Under the pieces are notes generated by a model. The model saw nothing but the letters and a program-made list of their open reading frames with translations. It made no database searches and was not told where the DNA came from. From assembly GCF_051401765.1 (NCBI RefSeq), contig NW_027480492.1:558001-622000 (forward strand): a DNA stretch of 64,000 nt. The letters run 5' to 3'. Position 1 is the stretch's first letter. Every line of letters starts with the position of its first letter. The translations under genes were made by a program, and so were the position numbers. This document shows, one piece after another, positions 37,810 through 50,370 of the stretch. Origin of the DNA: Calliopsis andreniformis (taxonomy: Eukaryota; Arthropoda; Insecta; Hymenoptera; Andrenidae).

Positions 37810-40800
37810 TCCTCAATACTCAATCCTCAATCCTCAAACCTCAATCCTCAATAATCAATCCTCAATACTCAATCCTCAATCGTCAATCCTCAATCTTCAA
37901 TACTCAATCCTCAATCCTCAACCCTCAATCCTCAATACTCAACCATCAATCCTCAATTCTCAATACTCAATAGAATATCCTGAATTCTCAGTATTCAATA
38001 CTCAAAACTCAATCCTCAACCCTCAGCCCTCAGCCCTCATTCTCCATCCTCAATCCTCAATCCTCAATCCTCAATCCTCAACCTTCAATCCCCAATACTC
38101 AATCTTCAATCCTCAATCCTCAATCCTCAATCCTCAATCCTCAACCCTCAGTCATCAATACTCAATCTTCAATACTCAATCCTCAATCCTCAATACACAA
38201 TCCTCAATCCTCAATCCTCAATCCTCAATCCTCAAACCTCAATCCTCAACCCTCAGTCCTCATCCACAATTCTCAATTCTCAATCCTCAAACCTCAATCC
38301 CCAATCCTCAACTTTCAATCCTCAATCCTCTATCCTAAGTCCTCAATCCTCAACCTTCAATCCTCAATACTCAATCTTCAATCTTCAATCCTCAATCCTC
38401 AATCCTCAATCCTCAATTCTCAATCCTCAATCCTCAATCTTCAATCCTTCATACTCAATCTTCAATCCTCAATCCTCAATCCTCAATCCTCAATCCTCAA
38501 TCCTCAATCGTCAATCCTCAATCCTCAATCCTCTATCTTCAATCCTCAATCCTCAATTCTCAATGCTCAATACTCAATCTTCAATCCTTAATACTCAATC
38601 TTCAATCCTCAATCCTCAATCCTCAATCCTCAATCCTCAATCTTCAATCCTCAATCCTCAATCCTCAATCCTCAATCCTCAATCTTCAATCCTCAATCCC
38701 CAATCCTCAATCTTCAATCCGCAATCCTCAATCCTCAATCCTCAATCCTCAATCCTCAATCCTCCATCCTCAATACTCAACACACAACCCTCAACCATCA
38801 ATCCTCAATACTCAATCATCAATCCTCAATTCTCAATACTCAATAGAATATCCTGAAATCTCATGGTTCAATACTCAATCCACAATATTCAATAATCAAA
38901 TCTCAATCCACAAACATCAATTCTGATCACACAACCCTGAACGCTCAGTCCTCAATGTTCAATCCTCATTCCTCAATTCTCAATCTTCAATCCTCAATAC
39001 TGAATCTTCAATCCTCAATCCTCAATCCTCAATCTTCAATCCTCAGCCACCAATCCTCAATCTGCAATCCTCAATCCTCAATCCTCAATCCTCAATCCTC
39101 AATCCACAGTCCTTAGGCCTCAAACCTCAACCCTCAAATCTCAGAACTCATCCTCAATCCTCAATCCTCAATCTTCAATCCTCAATACTCAATCTTCAAT
39201 CCTCAATCCTCAATCCTCAATACTCAACCATCAATCCTCAATTCTCAATACTCAATAGAATATCCTGAATTTTCAGGATTCAATACTCAAACCTCAACCC
39301 TCAACCCTCAGCCCTCATCCTCAATCCTCAATCCTCAATCCTCAATCCTCAATATTCAATCCTCAAGACTCAATCTTCCACCCTCAGTCCTCAATCCTCA
39401 ACCCTCAATCCTCAATCCTCAGTCTTCAATCCACAATCTTCAATACTCAATCGTCAATCTTCAGTCCTCAATCCTCAATCCACAATCCTCGTTCCTCAAA
39501 CCTCAATCCTCAACCCTCACTCCTCTTCCTCAATTCTCAATTCTCAATACTCAATCCTCAATCCTCAATCTTCAATCCTCAATAATCAATCTCCAATCCT
39601 AGTTCCTCAATTCACAATCCTCAATCCTTAAACCTCAATCTTGAATCCTCAATCCCCAGGCATCAAACTTCAATCCTCAATGCTCAATCCTCAATCCTCA
39701 GCCGTCAGTCCTCAATCCTCAATCCTCAATCCTCAAACCTCAATCCTCAACCGTCAGTCCTCGTCCTCAATCCTCAACCCTCAATCCTCAATTTTCAATC
39801 CTCAATACTCAATCTTCAATCCTCAATCCTCAATCCTCAATACTCAATCCTCAATCCTCAATCCTCAATCCTCAATCTTCAATCCTCAGTACTCAATTTG
39901 CAATCTTCAATCCCCAATCCTCAATCCTCAATACTCATTCTCCAATCCTCAATACCCAATCCTCAATCTTCAATCCTCAATCCTCAATCCTCAATTCTCA
40001 ATCCTCAATCCTCAATCCTCAGACCTCAAACATCAATATTCAACCCTCGGTCCTTCGCCTCAATCCACAACCCTCAATCCTCAATCCTCAATCTTCAATC
40101 ATCAATATTCAATCTTCAATCCTCAATCCTCAATCCTCAATCCTCAATCCCGAATCCTCAATCTTTAATCCTGAATCCTCAATACTCAATCCTCAATCCT
40201 AAACCTTCAACCCTCAATACTCAATCTTCAATCCTCAATGCTCAATCCTCAATCCTCAATCCTCAATCCTCAATCCTCAATCCTCAATCCTCAACCTTCA
40301 ATCCTCAAAACTCAATTTTCAATCCTCAATACTCAATCCTCAATACTCAATCCTCATTCTTCAATCCTCAACACCCAATCCTCAATCTTCAATCCTCAAT
40401 CCTCAATCCTCAATTCTCAATCCTCAATCCTCAATCCTCAGAACTCAAACATCAATATTCAACCCTCGGTCCTTCGCCTCAATCCACAACCCTCAATCCT
40501 CAATCCTCAATCTTCAATCATCAATATTCAATCTTCAATCCTCAATCCTCAATCCTCAATCCCCAATCCTCAATCCTCAATCTTTAATCCTGAATCCTCA
40601 ATACTCAATACTCAATCCTAAATCTTCAACTCTCAATACTCAATCTTCAATCCTCAATCCTCAATCCTCAAACCTCAATCCTCAATCTTCAATCCTCAAT
40701 ACTTAATCTTCAATCCTCGGTCCTCAATCCTCAATCGTCAATCTCCAATCCTGAATACTCAATCTTCAATCCTCAATCCTCAATCCTCAATCCTCAATCC

Positions 40801-41360
40801 TCAATCCTCATTCTTGAATCCTCAATACCCGATCCTCAATCTTCAATCCTCAAACCTCAATCCTCAATTCTCAACCCTCAACCCTCAGTCCTCAGTCCTC
40901 AAACCTCAATCCTCAAACCTCAGCCCTCATCCTCAATCCTCAATCCTCTATCCTCAATCCTCAATCTTCAATCCTCAATACTCAATCTTCAATCTTCAAT
41001 CCTCAATCCTCAATCCTCAATCCTCAATTCTCAATCCTCAATCCTCAATCTTCAATCCTTCATACTCAATCTTCAATCCTCAATCCTCAGTCCTCAATCC
41101 TCAATCCTCAATCCTCAATCGTCAATCCTCAATCCGCAATCCTCTATCTTCAATCCTCAATCCTCAATTCTCAATGCTCAATACTCAATCTTCAATCCTT
41201 AATACTCAATCTTCAATCCTCAATCCTCAATCCTCAATCCTCAATCCTCAATCTTCAATCCTCAATCCTCAATCCTCAATCCTCAATCCTCAATCTTCGA
41301 TCCTCAATCCCCAATCCTCAATCTTCAATCCTCAATCCTCAATCCTCAATCCTCAATCCT
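37810..41360. repeat. 3,728-bp-period tandem duplication, first copy
   Basis: Landmarks at 37973, 38563, 39262, 39641, 40238 and 40814 recur exactly 3,728 bases later. The left edge lies near 37,800-37,850: upstream of it the first copy has AACTCAAACATCAATATTC sequence where the second does not. The shared sequence ends near 41,360 in this copy. The remaining bases to 41,540 repeat material seen near 38,220-38,400. Near-identity over more than 3.5 kb indicates a recent event. Confidence 0.9.
39262..39279. repeat. 18-base inverted repeat, 3,728-bp unit copy 1
   Basis: Same palindrome with both arms intact; the partner lies 3,728 bases downstream. Confidence 0.8.
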
Positions 41361-41539
41361 CAAACCTCAATCCTCAACCCTCAGTCCTCATCCACAATTC
41401 TCAATTCTCAATCCTCAAACCTCAATCCCCAATCCTCAACTTTCAATCCTCAATCCTCTATCCTAAGTCCTCAATCCTCAACCTTCAATCCTCAATACTC
41501 AATCTTCAATCTTCAATCCTCAATCCTCAATCCTCAATC

Positions 41540-44500
41540 CTCAATCCTCAATCCTCAATCCTCAAACCTCAATCCTCAATAATCAATCCTCAATACTCAA
41601 TCCTCAATCGTCAATCCTCAATCTTCAATACTCAATCCTCAATCCTCAACCCTCAATCCTCAATACTCAACCATCAATCCTCAATTCTCAATACTCAATA
41701 GAATATCCTGAATTCTCAGTATTCAATACTCAAAACTCAATCCTCAACCCTCAGCCCTCAGCCCTCATTCTCCATCCTCAATCCTCAATCCTCAATCCTC
41801 AATCCTCAACCTTCAATCCCCAATACTCAATCTTCAATCCTCAATCCTCAATCCTCAATCCTCAATCCTCAACCCTCAGTCATCAATACTCAATCTTCAA
41901 TACTCAATCCTCAATCCTCAATACACAATCCTCAATCCTCAATCCTCAATCCTCAATCCTCAAACCTCAATCCTCAACCCTCAGTCCTCATCCACAATTC
42001 TCAATTCTCAATCCTCAAACCTCAATCCCCAATCCTCAACTTTCAATCCTCAATCCTCTATCCTAAGTCCTCAATCCTCAACCTTCAATCCTCAATACTC
42101 AATCTTCAATCTTCAATCCTCAATCCTCAATCCTCAATCCTCAATTCTCAATCCTCAATCCTCAATCTTCAATCCTTCATACTCAATCTTCAATCCTCAA
42201 TCCTCAATCCTCAATCCTCAATCCTCAATCCTCAATCGTCAATCCTCAATCCTCAATCCTCTATCTTCAATCCTCAATCCTCAATTCTCAATGCTCAATA
42301 CTCAATCTTCAATCCTTAATACTCAATCTTCAATCCTCAATCCTCAATCCTCAATCCTCAATCCTCAATCTTCAATCCTCAATCCTCAATCCTCAATCCT
42401 CAATCCTCAATCTTCAATCCTCAATCCCCAATCCTCAATCTTCAATCCGCAATCCTCAATCCTCAATCCTCAATCCTCAATCCTCAATCCTCCATCCTCA
42501 ATACTCAACACACAACCCTCAACCATCAATCCTCAATACTCAATCATCAATCCTCAATTCTCAATACTCAATAGAATATCCTGAAATCTCATGGTTCAAT
42601 ACTCAATCCACAATATTCAATAATCAAATCTCAATCCACAAACATCAATTCTGATCACACAACCCTGAACGCTCAGTCCTCAATGTTCAATCCTCATTCC
42701 TCAATTCTCAATCTTCAATCCTCAATACTGAATCTTCAATCCTCAATCCTCAATCCTCAATCTTCAATCCTCAGTCACCAATCCTCAATCTGCAATCCTC
42801 AATCCTCAATCCTCAATCCTCAATCCTCAATCCACAGTCCTTAGGCCTCAAACCTCAACCCTCAAATCTCAGAACTCATCCTCAATCCTCAATCCTCAAT
42901 CTTCAATCCTCAATACTCAATCTTCAATCCTCAATCCTCAATCCTCAATACTCAACCATCAATCCTCAATTCTCAATACTCAATAGAATATCCTGAATTT
43001 TCAGGATTCAATACTCAAACCTCAACCCTCAACCCTCAGCCCTCATCCTCAATCCTCAATCCTCAATCCTCAATCCTCAATATTCAATCCTCAAGACTCA
43101 ATCTTCCACCCTCAGTCCTCAATCCTCAACCCTCAATCCTCAATCCTCAGTCTTCAATCCACAATCTTCAATACTCAATCGTCAATCTTCAGTCCTCAAT
43201 CCTCAATCCACAATCCTCGTTCCTCAAACCTCAATCCTCAACCCTCACTCCTCTTCCTCAATTCTCAATTCTCAATACTCAATCCTCAATCCTCAATCTT
43301 CAATCCTCAATAATCAATCTCCAATCCTAGTTCCTCAATTCACAATCCTCAATCCTTAAACCTCAATCTTGAATCCTCAATCCCCAGGCATCAAACTTCA
43401 ATCCTCAATGCTCAATCCTCAATCCTCAGCCGTCAGTCCTCAATCCTCAATCCTCAATCCTCAAACCTCAATCCTCAACCGTCAGTCCTCGTCCTCAATC
43501 CTCAACCCTCAATCCTCAATTTTCAATCCTCAATACTCAATCTTCAATCCTCAATCCTCAATCCTCAATACTCAATCCTCAATCCTCAATCCTCAATCCT
43601 CAATCTTCAATCCTCAGTACTCAATTTGCAATCTTCAATCCCCAATCCTCAATCCTCAATACTCATTCTCCAATCCTCAATACCCAATCCTCAATCTTCA
43701 ATCCTCAATCCTCAATCCTCAATTCTCAATCCTCAATCCTCAATCCTCAGACCTCAAACATCAATATTCAACCCTCGGTCCTTCGCCTCAATCCACAACC
43801 CTCAATCCTCAATCCTCAATCTTCAATCATCAATATTCAATCTTCAATCCTCAATCCTCAATCCTCAATCCTCAATCCCGAATCCTCAATCTTTAATCCT
43901 GAATCCTCAATACTCAATCCTCAATCCTAAACCTTCAACCCTCAATACTCAATCTTCAATCCTCAATGCTCAATCCTCAATCCTCAATCCTCAATCCTCA
44001 ATCCTCAATCCTCAATCCTCAACCTTCAATCCTCAAAACTCAATTTTCAATCCTCAATACTCAATCCTCAATACTCAATCCTCATTCTTCAATCCTCAAC
44101 ACCCAATCCTCAATCTTCAATCCTCAATCCTCAATCCTCAATTCTCAATCCTCAATCCTCAATCCTCAGAACTCAAACATCAATATTCAACCCTCGGTCC
44201 TTCGCCTCAATCCACAACCCTCAATCCTCAATCCTCAATCTTCAATCATCAATATTCAATCTTCAATCCTCAATCCTCAATCCTCAATCCCCAATCCTCA
44301 ATCCTCAATCTTTAATCCTGAATCCTCAATACTCAATACTCAATCCTAAATCTTCAACTCTCAATACTCAATCTTCAATCCTCAATCCTCAATCCTCAAA
44401 CCTCAATCCTCAATCTTCAATCCTCAATACTTAATCTTCAATCCTCGGTCCTCAATCCTCAATCGTCAATCTCCAATCCTGAATACTCAATCTTCAATCC

Positions 44501-45088
44501 TCAATCCTCAATCCTCAATCCTCAATCCTCAATCCTCATTCTTGAATCCTCAATACCCGATCCTCAATCTTCAATCCTCAAACCTCAATCCTCAATTCTC
44601 AACCCTCAACCCTCAGTCCTCAGTCCTCAAACCTCAATCCTCAAACCTCAGCCCTCATCCTCAATCCTCAATCCTCTATCCTCAATCCTCAATCTTCAAT
44701 CCTCAATACTCAATCTTCAATCTTCAATCCTCAATCCTCAATCCTCAATCCTCAATTCTCAATCCTCAATCCTCAATCTTCAATCCTTCATACTCAATCT
44801 TCAATCCTCAATCCTCAGTCCTCAATCCTCAATCCTCAATCCTCAATCGTCAATCCTCAATCCGCAATCCTCTATCTTCAATCCTCAATCCTCAATTCTC
44901 AATGCTCAATACTCAATCTTCAATCCTTAATACTCAATCTTCAATCCTCAATCCTCAATCCTCAATCCTCAATCCTCAATCTTCAATCCTCAATCCTCAA
45001 TCCTCAATCCTCAATCCTCAATCTTCGATCCTCAATCCCCAATCCTCAATCTTCAATCCTCAATCCTCAATCCTCAATCCTCAATCCT
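41540..45088. repeat. 3,728-bp-period tandem duplication, second copy
   Basis: Head-to-tail repeat of 37810-41360. One noted difference is CAGTCACC near 42,773 against CAGCCACC near 39,046. At about 45,089 the copy stops and a new sequence begins (AAATCTCAATTCTC, then CTGAAAACCC near 45,164) which recurs at about 63,675 next to the window end, marking a shared junction. Confidence 0.9.
42990..43007. repeat. 18-base inverted repeat, 3,728-bp unit copy 2
   Basis: Exact partner of the copy at 39262. Confidence 0.8.
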
Positions 45089-48000
45089 CAAATCTCAATT
45101 CTCAATCCTCAATCCCCAATCCTCAATCTTCAATCCTCATTAATCAATCTCCAATCCTAGATCCTGAAAACCCAATCCTCAATCCTTAATCCTCAACATT
45201 CAATCCTCAATCCCCAGTCCTCAATCTTCAATCCTCAATGCTCCATCCTCTATCCTCAATCCTCAGTCATCAATCCTCAACCTTCAATCCTCAATACTCA
45301 ATCTTCAATCCTCAATCTTCAATCCTCAATACTCAATCCTCAATCCTCAACCCTCAATCTTCAATCCTCAATACTCAATCCTCAATCCTCAGTCCTCAAT
45401 CCTCAATGTTCAATCCGCAATACCCAATCCTCAATCGTCAATACTCAATCCCCAATCCTCAATCCTCAACCCTCAATACTCAACCCTCAATCGTCAATCC
45501 TCAATCCTCAATGTTCAATCCGCTATACCCAATCCTCAATGTTCAATCCTCAATACCCAATCCTCAATCTTCAATGCTCAATCCTCAATCCCCAATCCTC
45601 AATCCTCAATCCTCATTCATCAATCCTCAATACCCAATCCTCAATCTTCAATCCTCAATCCTCAATCCTCAATTCTCAACCCTCAATCCTTAGTCCTCAG
45701 TCCTCAAACCTCAATCCTCAAACCTCAGCCCTCATCCTCAATCCTCAATCCTCAATCCTCAATCCTCAATCTTCAATCCTCAATACTCAATCTTCAATCC
45801 TCAATCCTCAGTCCACAAACCTCAATTCTGAATCCTCAATCCTGCATCCTCAATCTTCAGCCCTCAGTCCTCAACAATCAGTTGTCAATCCTCAATCCCC
45901 AATAGAATACCCTCAATTCACAGTCTTCAATACGTAATACTCAATCTGCAATCTTCAAGTCTCTATCCACAAACATCAATTCTCATCACTCAACCCTGAA
46001 CGCTCAGTCCTCAATGTTCAATCCTCAATCCTCAATCCTCAATCCTCAATCCTCATTCCTCAATCCTCAATCCTCAATCCTCTATCCTCAAACATCAAAC
46101 CTCAATCTTCAACACTCAATCCTAAATCTTCAATCCTCAATACTCAATCCTCAATCCTCAATCCTCAATCCTCAATGTGCAATCCGCAATACCCAATCCT
46201 CAATCGTCAATCCTCAATCCCCAACCCTCAATCTTCAATCCTCAACCCTCAATCCTCAATCCTCAATCCTCAATACTCAATCCTCAATCCTCAATCCTCA
46301 ATCCCCAATGTTCAATCCGCAATACCCAACCCTCAATCTTCAATCCTCAATCCTCAATCCCCAATCCTCAATCCTCAATCCTCATTCATCAATCCTCAAT
46401 ACCCAATCCTCAATCTTCAATCCTCAATCCTCAATCCTCAATCCTCAATTCTCAACCCTCAATCCTCAGTCCTCAGTCCTCAAACCTCAATCCTCAAACC
46501 GCAGCCCTCATCCTCAATCCTCAATCCTTAATCCTCAATCCTCAATCTTCAATCCTCAATACTCAATCTTCAATCCTCAATCCTCAGTCCACACACCTCA
46601 ATTCTGAAACCTCAATCCTGCATCCTCAATCTTCAGCCCTCAGTCCTCAACAATCAGTTGTCAATCCTCAATCCCCAATAGAATATCCTCAATTCACAGT
46701 TTTCAATACGCAATAGTCAATCTGCAATCGTCAAATCTCTATCCACAAACATCAATTCTCATCACTCAACCCTGAACGCTCAGTCCTCAATGTTCAACCC
46801 TCAATCCTCAATTCTCAATCTTCAATCCTCAATACTGAATCTTCAATCCTCAGTCCTCAACCCTCAATCCTCAATCCTCAATCCTCAATCCTCAATCCTC
46901 AATCCTCAGTAATCAATCCTCAATCTTCAATACTCAATCGTGAATCCTCAGGCCTCAACCCTCAGTCCTCATCCTCAATTCTCAATCCTCAATCCTCAAT
47001 CCCCAATCTTCAATCCTCAATAATCAATCTCCAATCCTAGATCCGCAATCCACAATCCTCAATCCTTATTCCTCAATCTACAATCCTCAGTCCCCAGTCC
47101 TCAATCTTCAATCCTCAATGCTCCATCCTCTATCCTCAATCCTCAGTCCTCAATCCTCAATCTTCAAACCTCAATCCTCAACCCTCAGTCGTCATCTTCA
47201 ACACTCAATCTTCAATCCTCAATCCTCAATCCTCAATCCTCAATCCTCAATCTTCAATCATCAATACTCAATCTTCAATCCTCGGTCCTCAATCCTCAAT
47301 CGTCAATCTCCAATCCTGAATACTCAATCTTCAATCCTCAATCTTCAATCCTCAATCCTCATTCCTCAATCCTCGATTCTCAATCCTCAATCCTCAATAC
47401 TCAATCTTCAATCCTCAATCCTCAATCCTCAATCCTCATTCTTCAATCCTCAATACCCAATCCTGAATCTTCAATCCTCAATCCTCAATCCTCAATATTC
47501 AACACACAACCCTCAACCATCAATCCTAAATACTCAATCATCAATCCTCAATTCTCAATACTCAATAGAATATCCTGTATTCTCATGGTTCAATGCTCAA
47601 TCCACAATATTCAATAATCAAATCTCAATCCACAAACATCAATTCTCATCACTCAACCCTGAACGCTCAGTCCTCAATGTTCAATCCTCATTCCTCAATT
47701 CTCAATCTTCAATCCTCAATACTGAATCTTCAATCCTCAATCCTCAATACTCAATCTTCAATCCTCAGTCCCCAATCCTCAATCTTCAATCCTCAATCCT
47801 CAATCCTCAATCCTCAATCCTCAATCCACAGTCCTTAGCCCTCAAACCTCAACCCTCAACTGTCAGACCTCATCCTCAATCCTCAATCCTCAATCCTCAA
47901 TCCTCAATCCTCAATCTTCAATCCTCAATACTCAATGTTCAATCCTCAATCCTCAATCCTCAATACCAAACCATCAATACTCAATTCTCAATACTCAATA

Positions 48001-50370
48001 GAATATCCTGAATTTTCAGGATTCAATACTCAAACCTCAATCCCCAACCCTCAGCCCTCATCCTCAATCCTCATTCCTCAATCCTCAATCCTCAATATTC
48101 AATCCTCAATCCTCAATACTCAATCCTCAATCCTCAATCCTCAGTCATCAATCCTCAATCTTCAATACTCAATCGTCAATCCTCAGTCCTCAATCCTCAA
48201 TCCCCAATCCTCGTTCCTCAAACCTCAATCCTCAACCCTCAGTCCTCATCCTCAGTTCACAATTCTCTATCCTCAATCCTCAATCCTCAATCCTCAATCT
48301 TCAATCCTCAATAATCAATCTCCAATCCTAGATCCTCAATCCCCAATCCTCAAGCCTTAATCGTCAATCTTCAATACTCAATCCCCAGTCCTCAAACTAC
48401 AATCCTCAATGCTCAATCCTCAATCCTCAGTCCTCAGTCCTCAATCCTCAATCCTCAATCCTCAATCCTCAAACGTCAATCCTCAACCGTCAGTCCTCGT
48501 CCTCAATCCTCAACCCTCAATCCTCAATCCTCAATCCTCAATCCTCAGTCCTCAACCTTCAATCCTCAATACTCAATCTTCAACCCTCAGTACTCAATCC
48601 CCAATTCTCAATCCTCAATCCTCAATCCTCAATCCTCAATATTCAATCCTCAATCCTCAATCTTCAATCCTCAATACTCAACCTTCAATCCTCAATCCTC
48701 AATCCTCAATCCCCAATTCTCTATCCTCAATCGTCAGGATTCAGTACTCAATACTCACTCTTCAATCCTCAATCCTAAATCCTCATTCCTCAATCCTCAA
48801 TCCTAAATCCTCATTCCTCAATCCTCAATCCTCAATCCTCTATACTCAATCATCAATCCTCAATCTTCAACACTCAATCCTCAATCTTCAATCCTCAATA
48901 CTCAATCCTCAATCCTCAATCCTCAATCCTAAATGTTCAATCCGCAATACCCAATCCTCAATCGTCAATCCTCAATCACCAATCCTCAATCTTCAATCCT
49001 CAAACCTCAATCCTCAATCCTCAATCCTCAATACTCAATCCTCAATCTTCAATCCTCAATCCTCAATCCTCAATCCTCAATCCTCAATCTTCAATCCTCA
49101 GTACTCAATCAGCAATCTTCAATCCTCAATCCTCAATCCTCAATACTCATTCTTCAATACTCAATACCCAATACTCAATCCTCAATCCTCAATCTTTAAT
49201 CCTCAATCCTCAATACTCAATCCTCGATCCTAAATCTTCAACCCTCAATCCTCAATCCTCAATCCTCAATACTCAATCCTCAATCTTCAATCCTCAATCC
49301 TCAGTCCACAAACCTCAATTCTGAATCCTCAATCCTGCATCCTCAATCTTCAGCCCTCAGTCTTCAACAATCAGTTGTCAATCCTCAATCCCCAATAGAA
49401 TATCCTCAATTCACAGTTTTCAATACGCAATACTCAATCCGCAATCTTCAAATCTCTATCCACAAACATCAATTCTCATCACTCAACTCTCAACGCTCAG
49501 AACTCAATGTTCAATCCTCAATCCTCAATTCTCAATCTTCAATCCTCAATACTGAATCTTCAATCCTCAATCCACAATCCTCAATCCTCATTCCTCAATC
49601 ATCAATCCTCAATCCTCAGTAATCAATCCTCAATCTTCGATACTAAATCGTCAATCCTCAGTCCTCAACCCACAGTCCTCATCCTCAAACCTCAATCCTC
49701 AATCCTCAATCCTCAATCTTCAATCCTCAATAATCTATCTCCAATCCTAGATCCTCAATCCACAATCCTCAATCCTTAATCCTCAATCTTCAATCCTCAG
49801 ACCCCAGTCCTCAATCTTCAATCCTCAATGCTCCATCCTCTATCCTCAATCCTCAGTCCTCAATCCTCAATCCTCAATCCTCAATCCTCAACCTTCAATC
49901 CTCAATACTCAATCTTCAACCCTAAATCCTCAATCCCCAATTCTCAATCCTCAATCCTCAATCCTCAATATTCAATCCTCAATCCTCAGTCTTCAATCCT
50001 CAATACTCAACCTTGAATCCTCAATCCTCAATCCTCAATCCCCAATACTCTATCCTCAATCGTCAGGCTTCAGTACTCAATACTCAATCTTCAATCCTCA
50101 ATCCTAAATCCTCATTCCTCAATCCTCAATCCTCAATCCTCAATCCTCTATCCTCAATCATCAATCCTCAATCTTCAATACTCAATCCTCAATCTTCAAT
50201 CCTCAATACTCAATCCTCAATCCTCAATCCTCAATCCTAAATGTTCAATCCGCAATACCCAATCCTCAATCGTCAATCCTCAATCCCCAATCCTCAATCT
50301 TCAATCCTCAACCCTCAATCCTCAATCCTCAATCCTCAATACTCAATCCTCAATCTTCAATACTCAATCC
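45089..50370. repeat. Mosaic segment mixing first- and second-family blocks
   Basis: No single long duplication explains this stretch. Long islands at 45873, 46649 and 49366 follow first-family style. About 48,120-48,360 matches 1,720-1,940. About 48,580-49,200 matches 2,050-2,640, and part of it recurs at about 50,050-50,500 (offset 1,308). About 49,310-49,800 matches 30,190-30,670. About 47,500-48,050 carries the TCTCATGGTTC island and the palindrome at 48,005 as in the second family. It therefore looks like a zone of repeated recombination between the two families. Confidence 0.7.
48005..48022. repeat. 18-base inverted repeat in the mosaic segment
   Basis: Sixth copy, with arms and centre unchanged although the surrounding heptamers differ (CAATCCCCAACCC follows instead of CAACCCTCAACCC). 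Confidence 0.8.
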
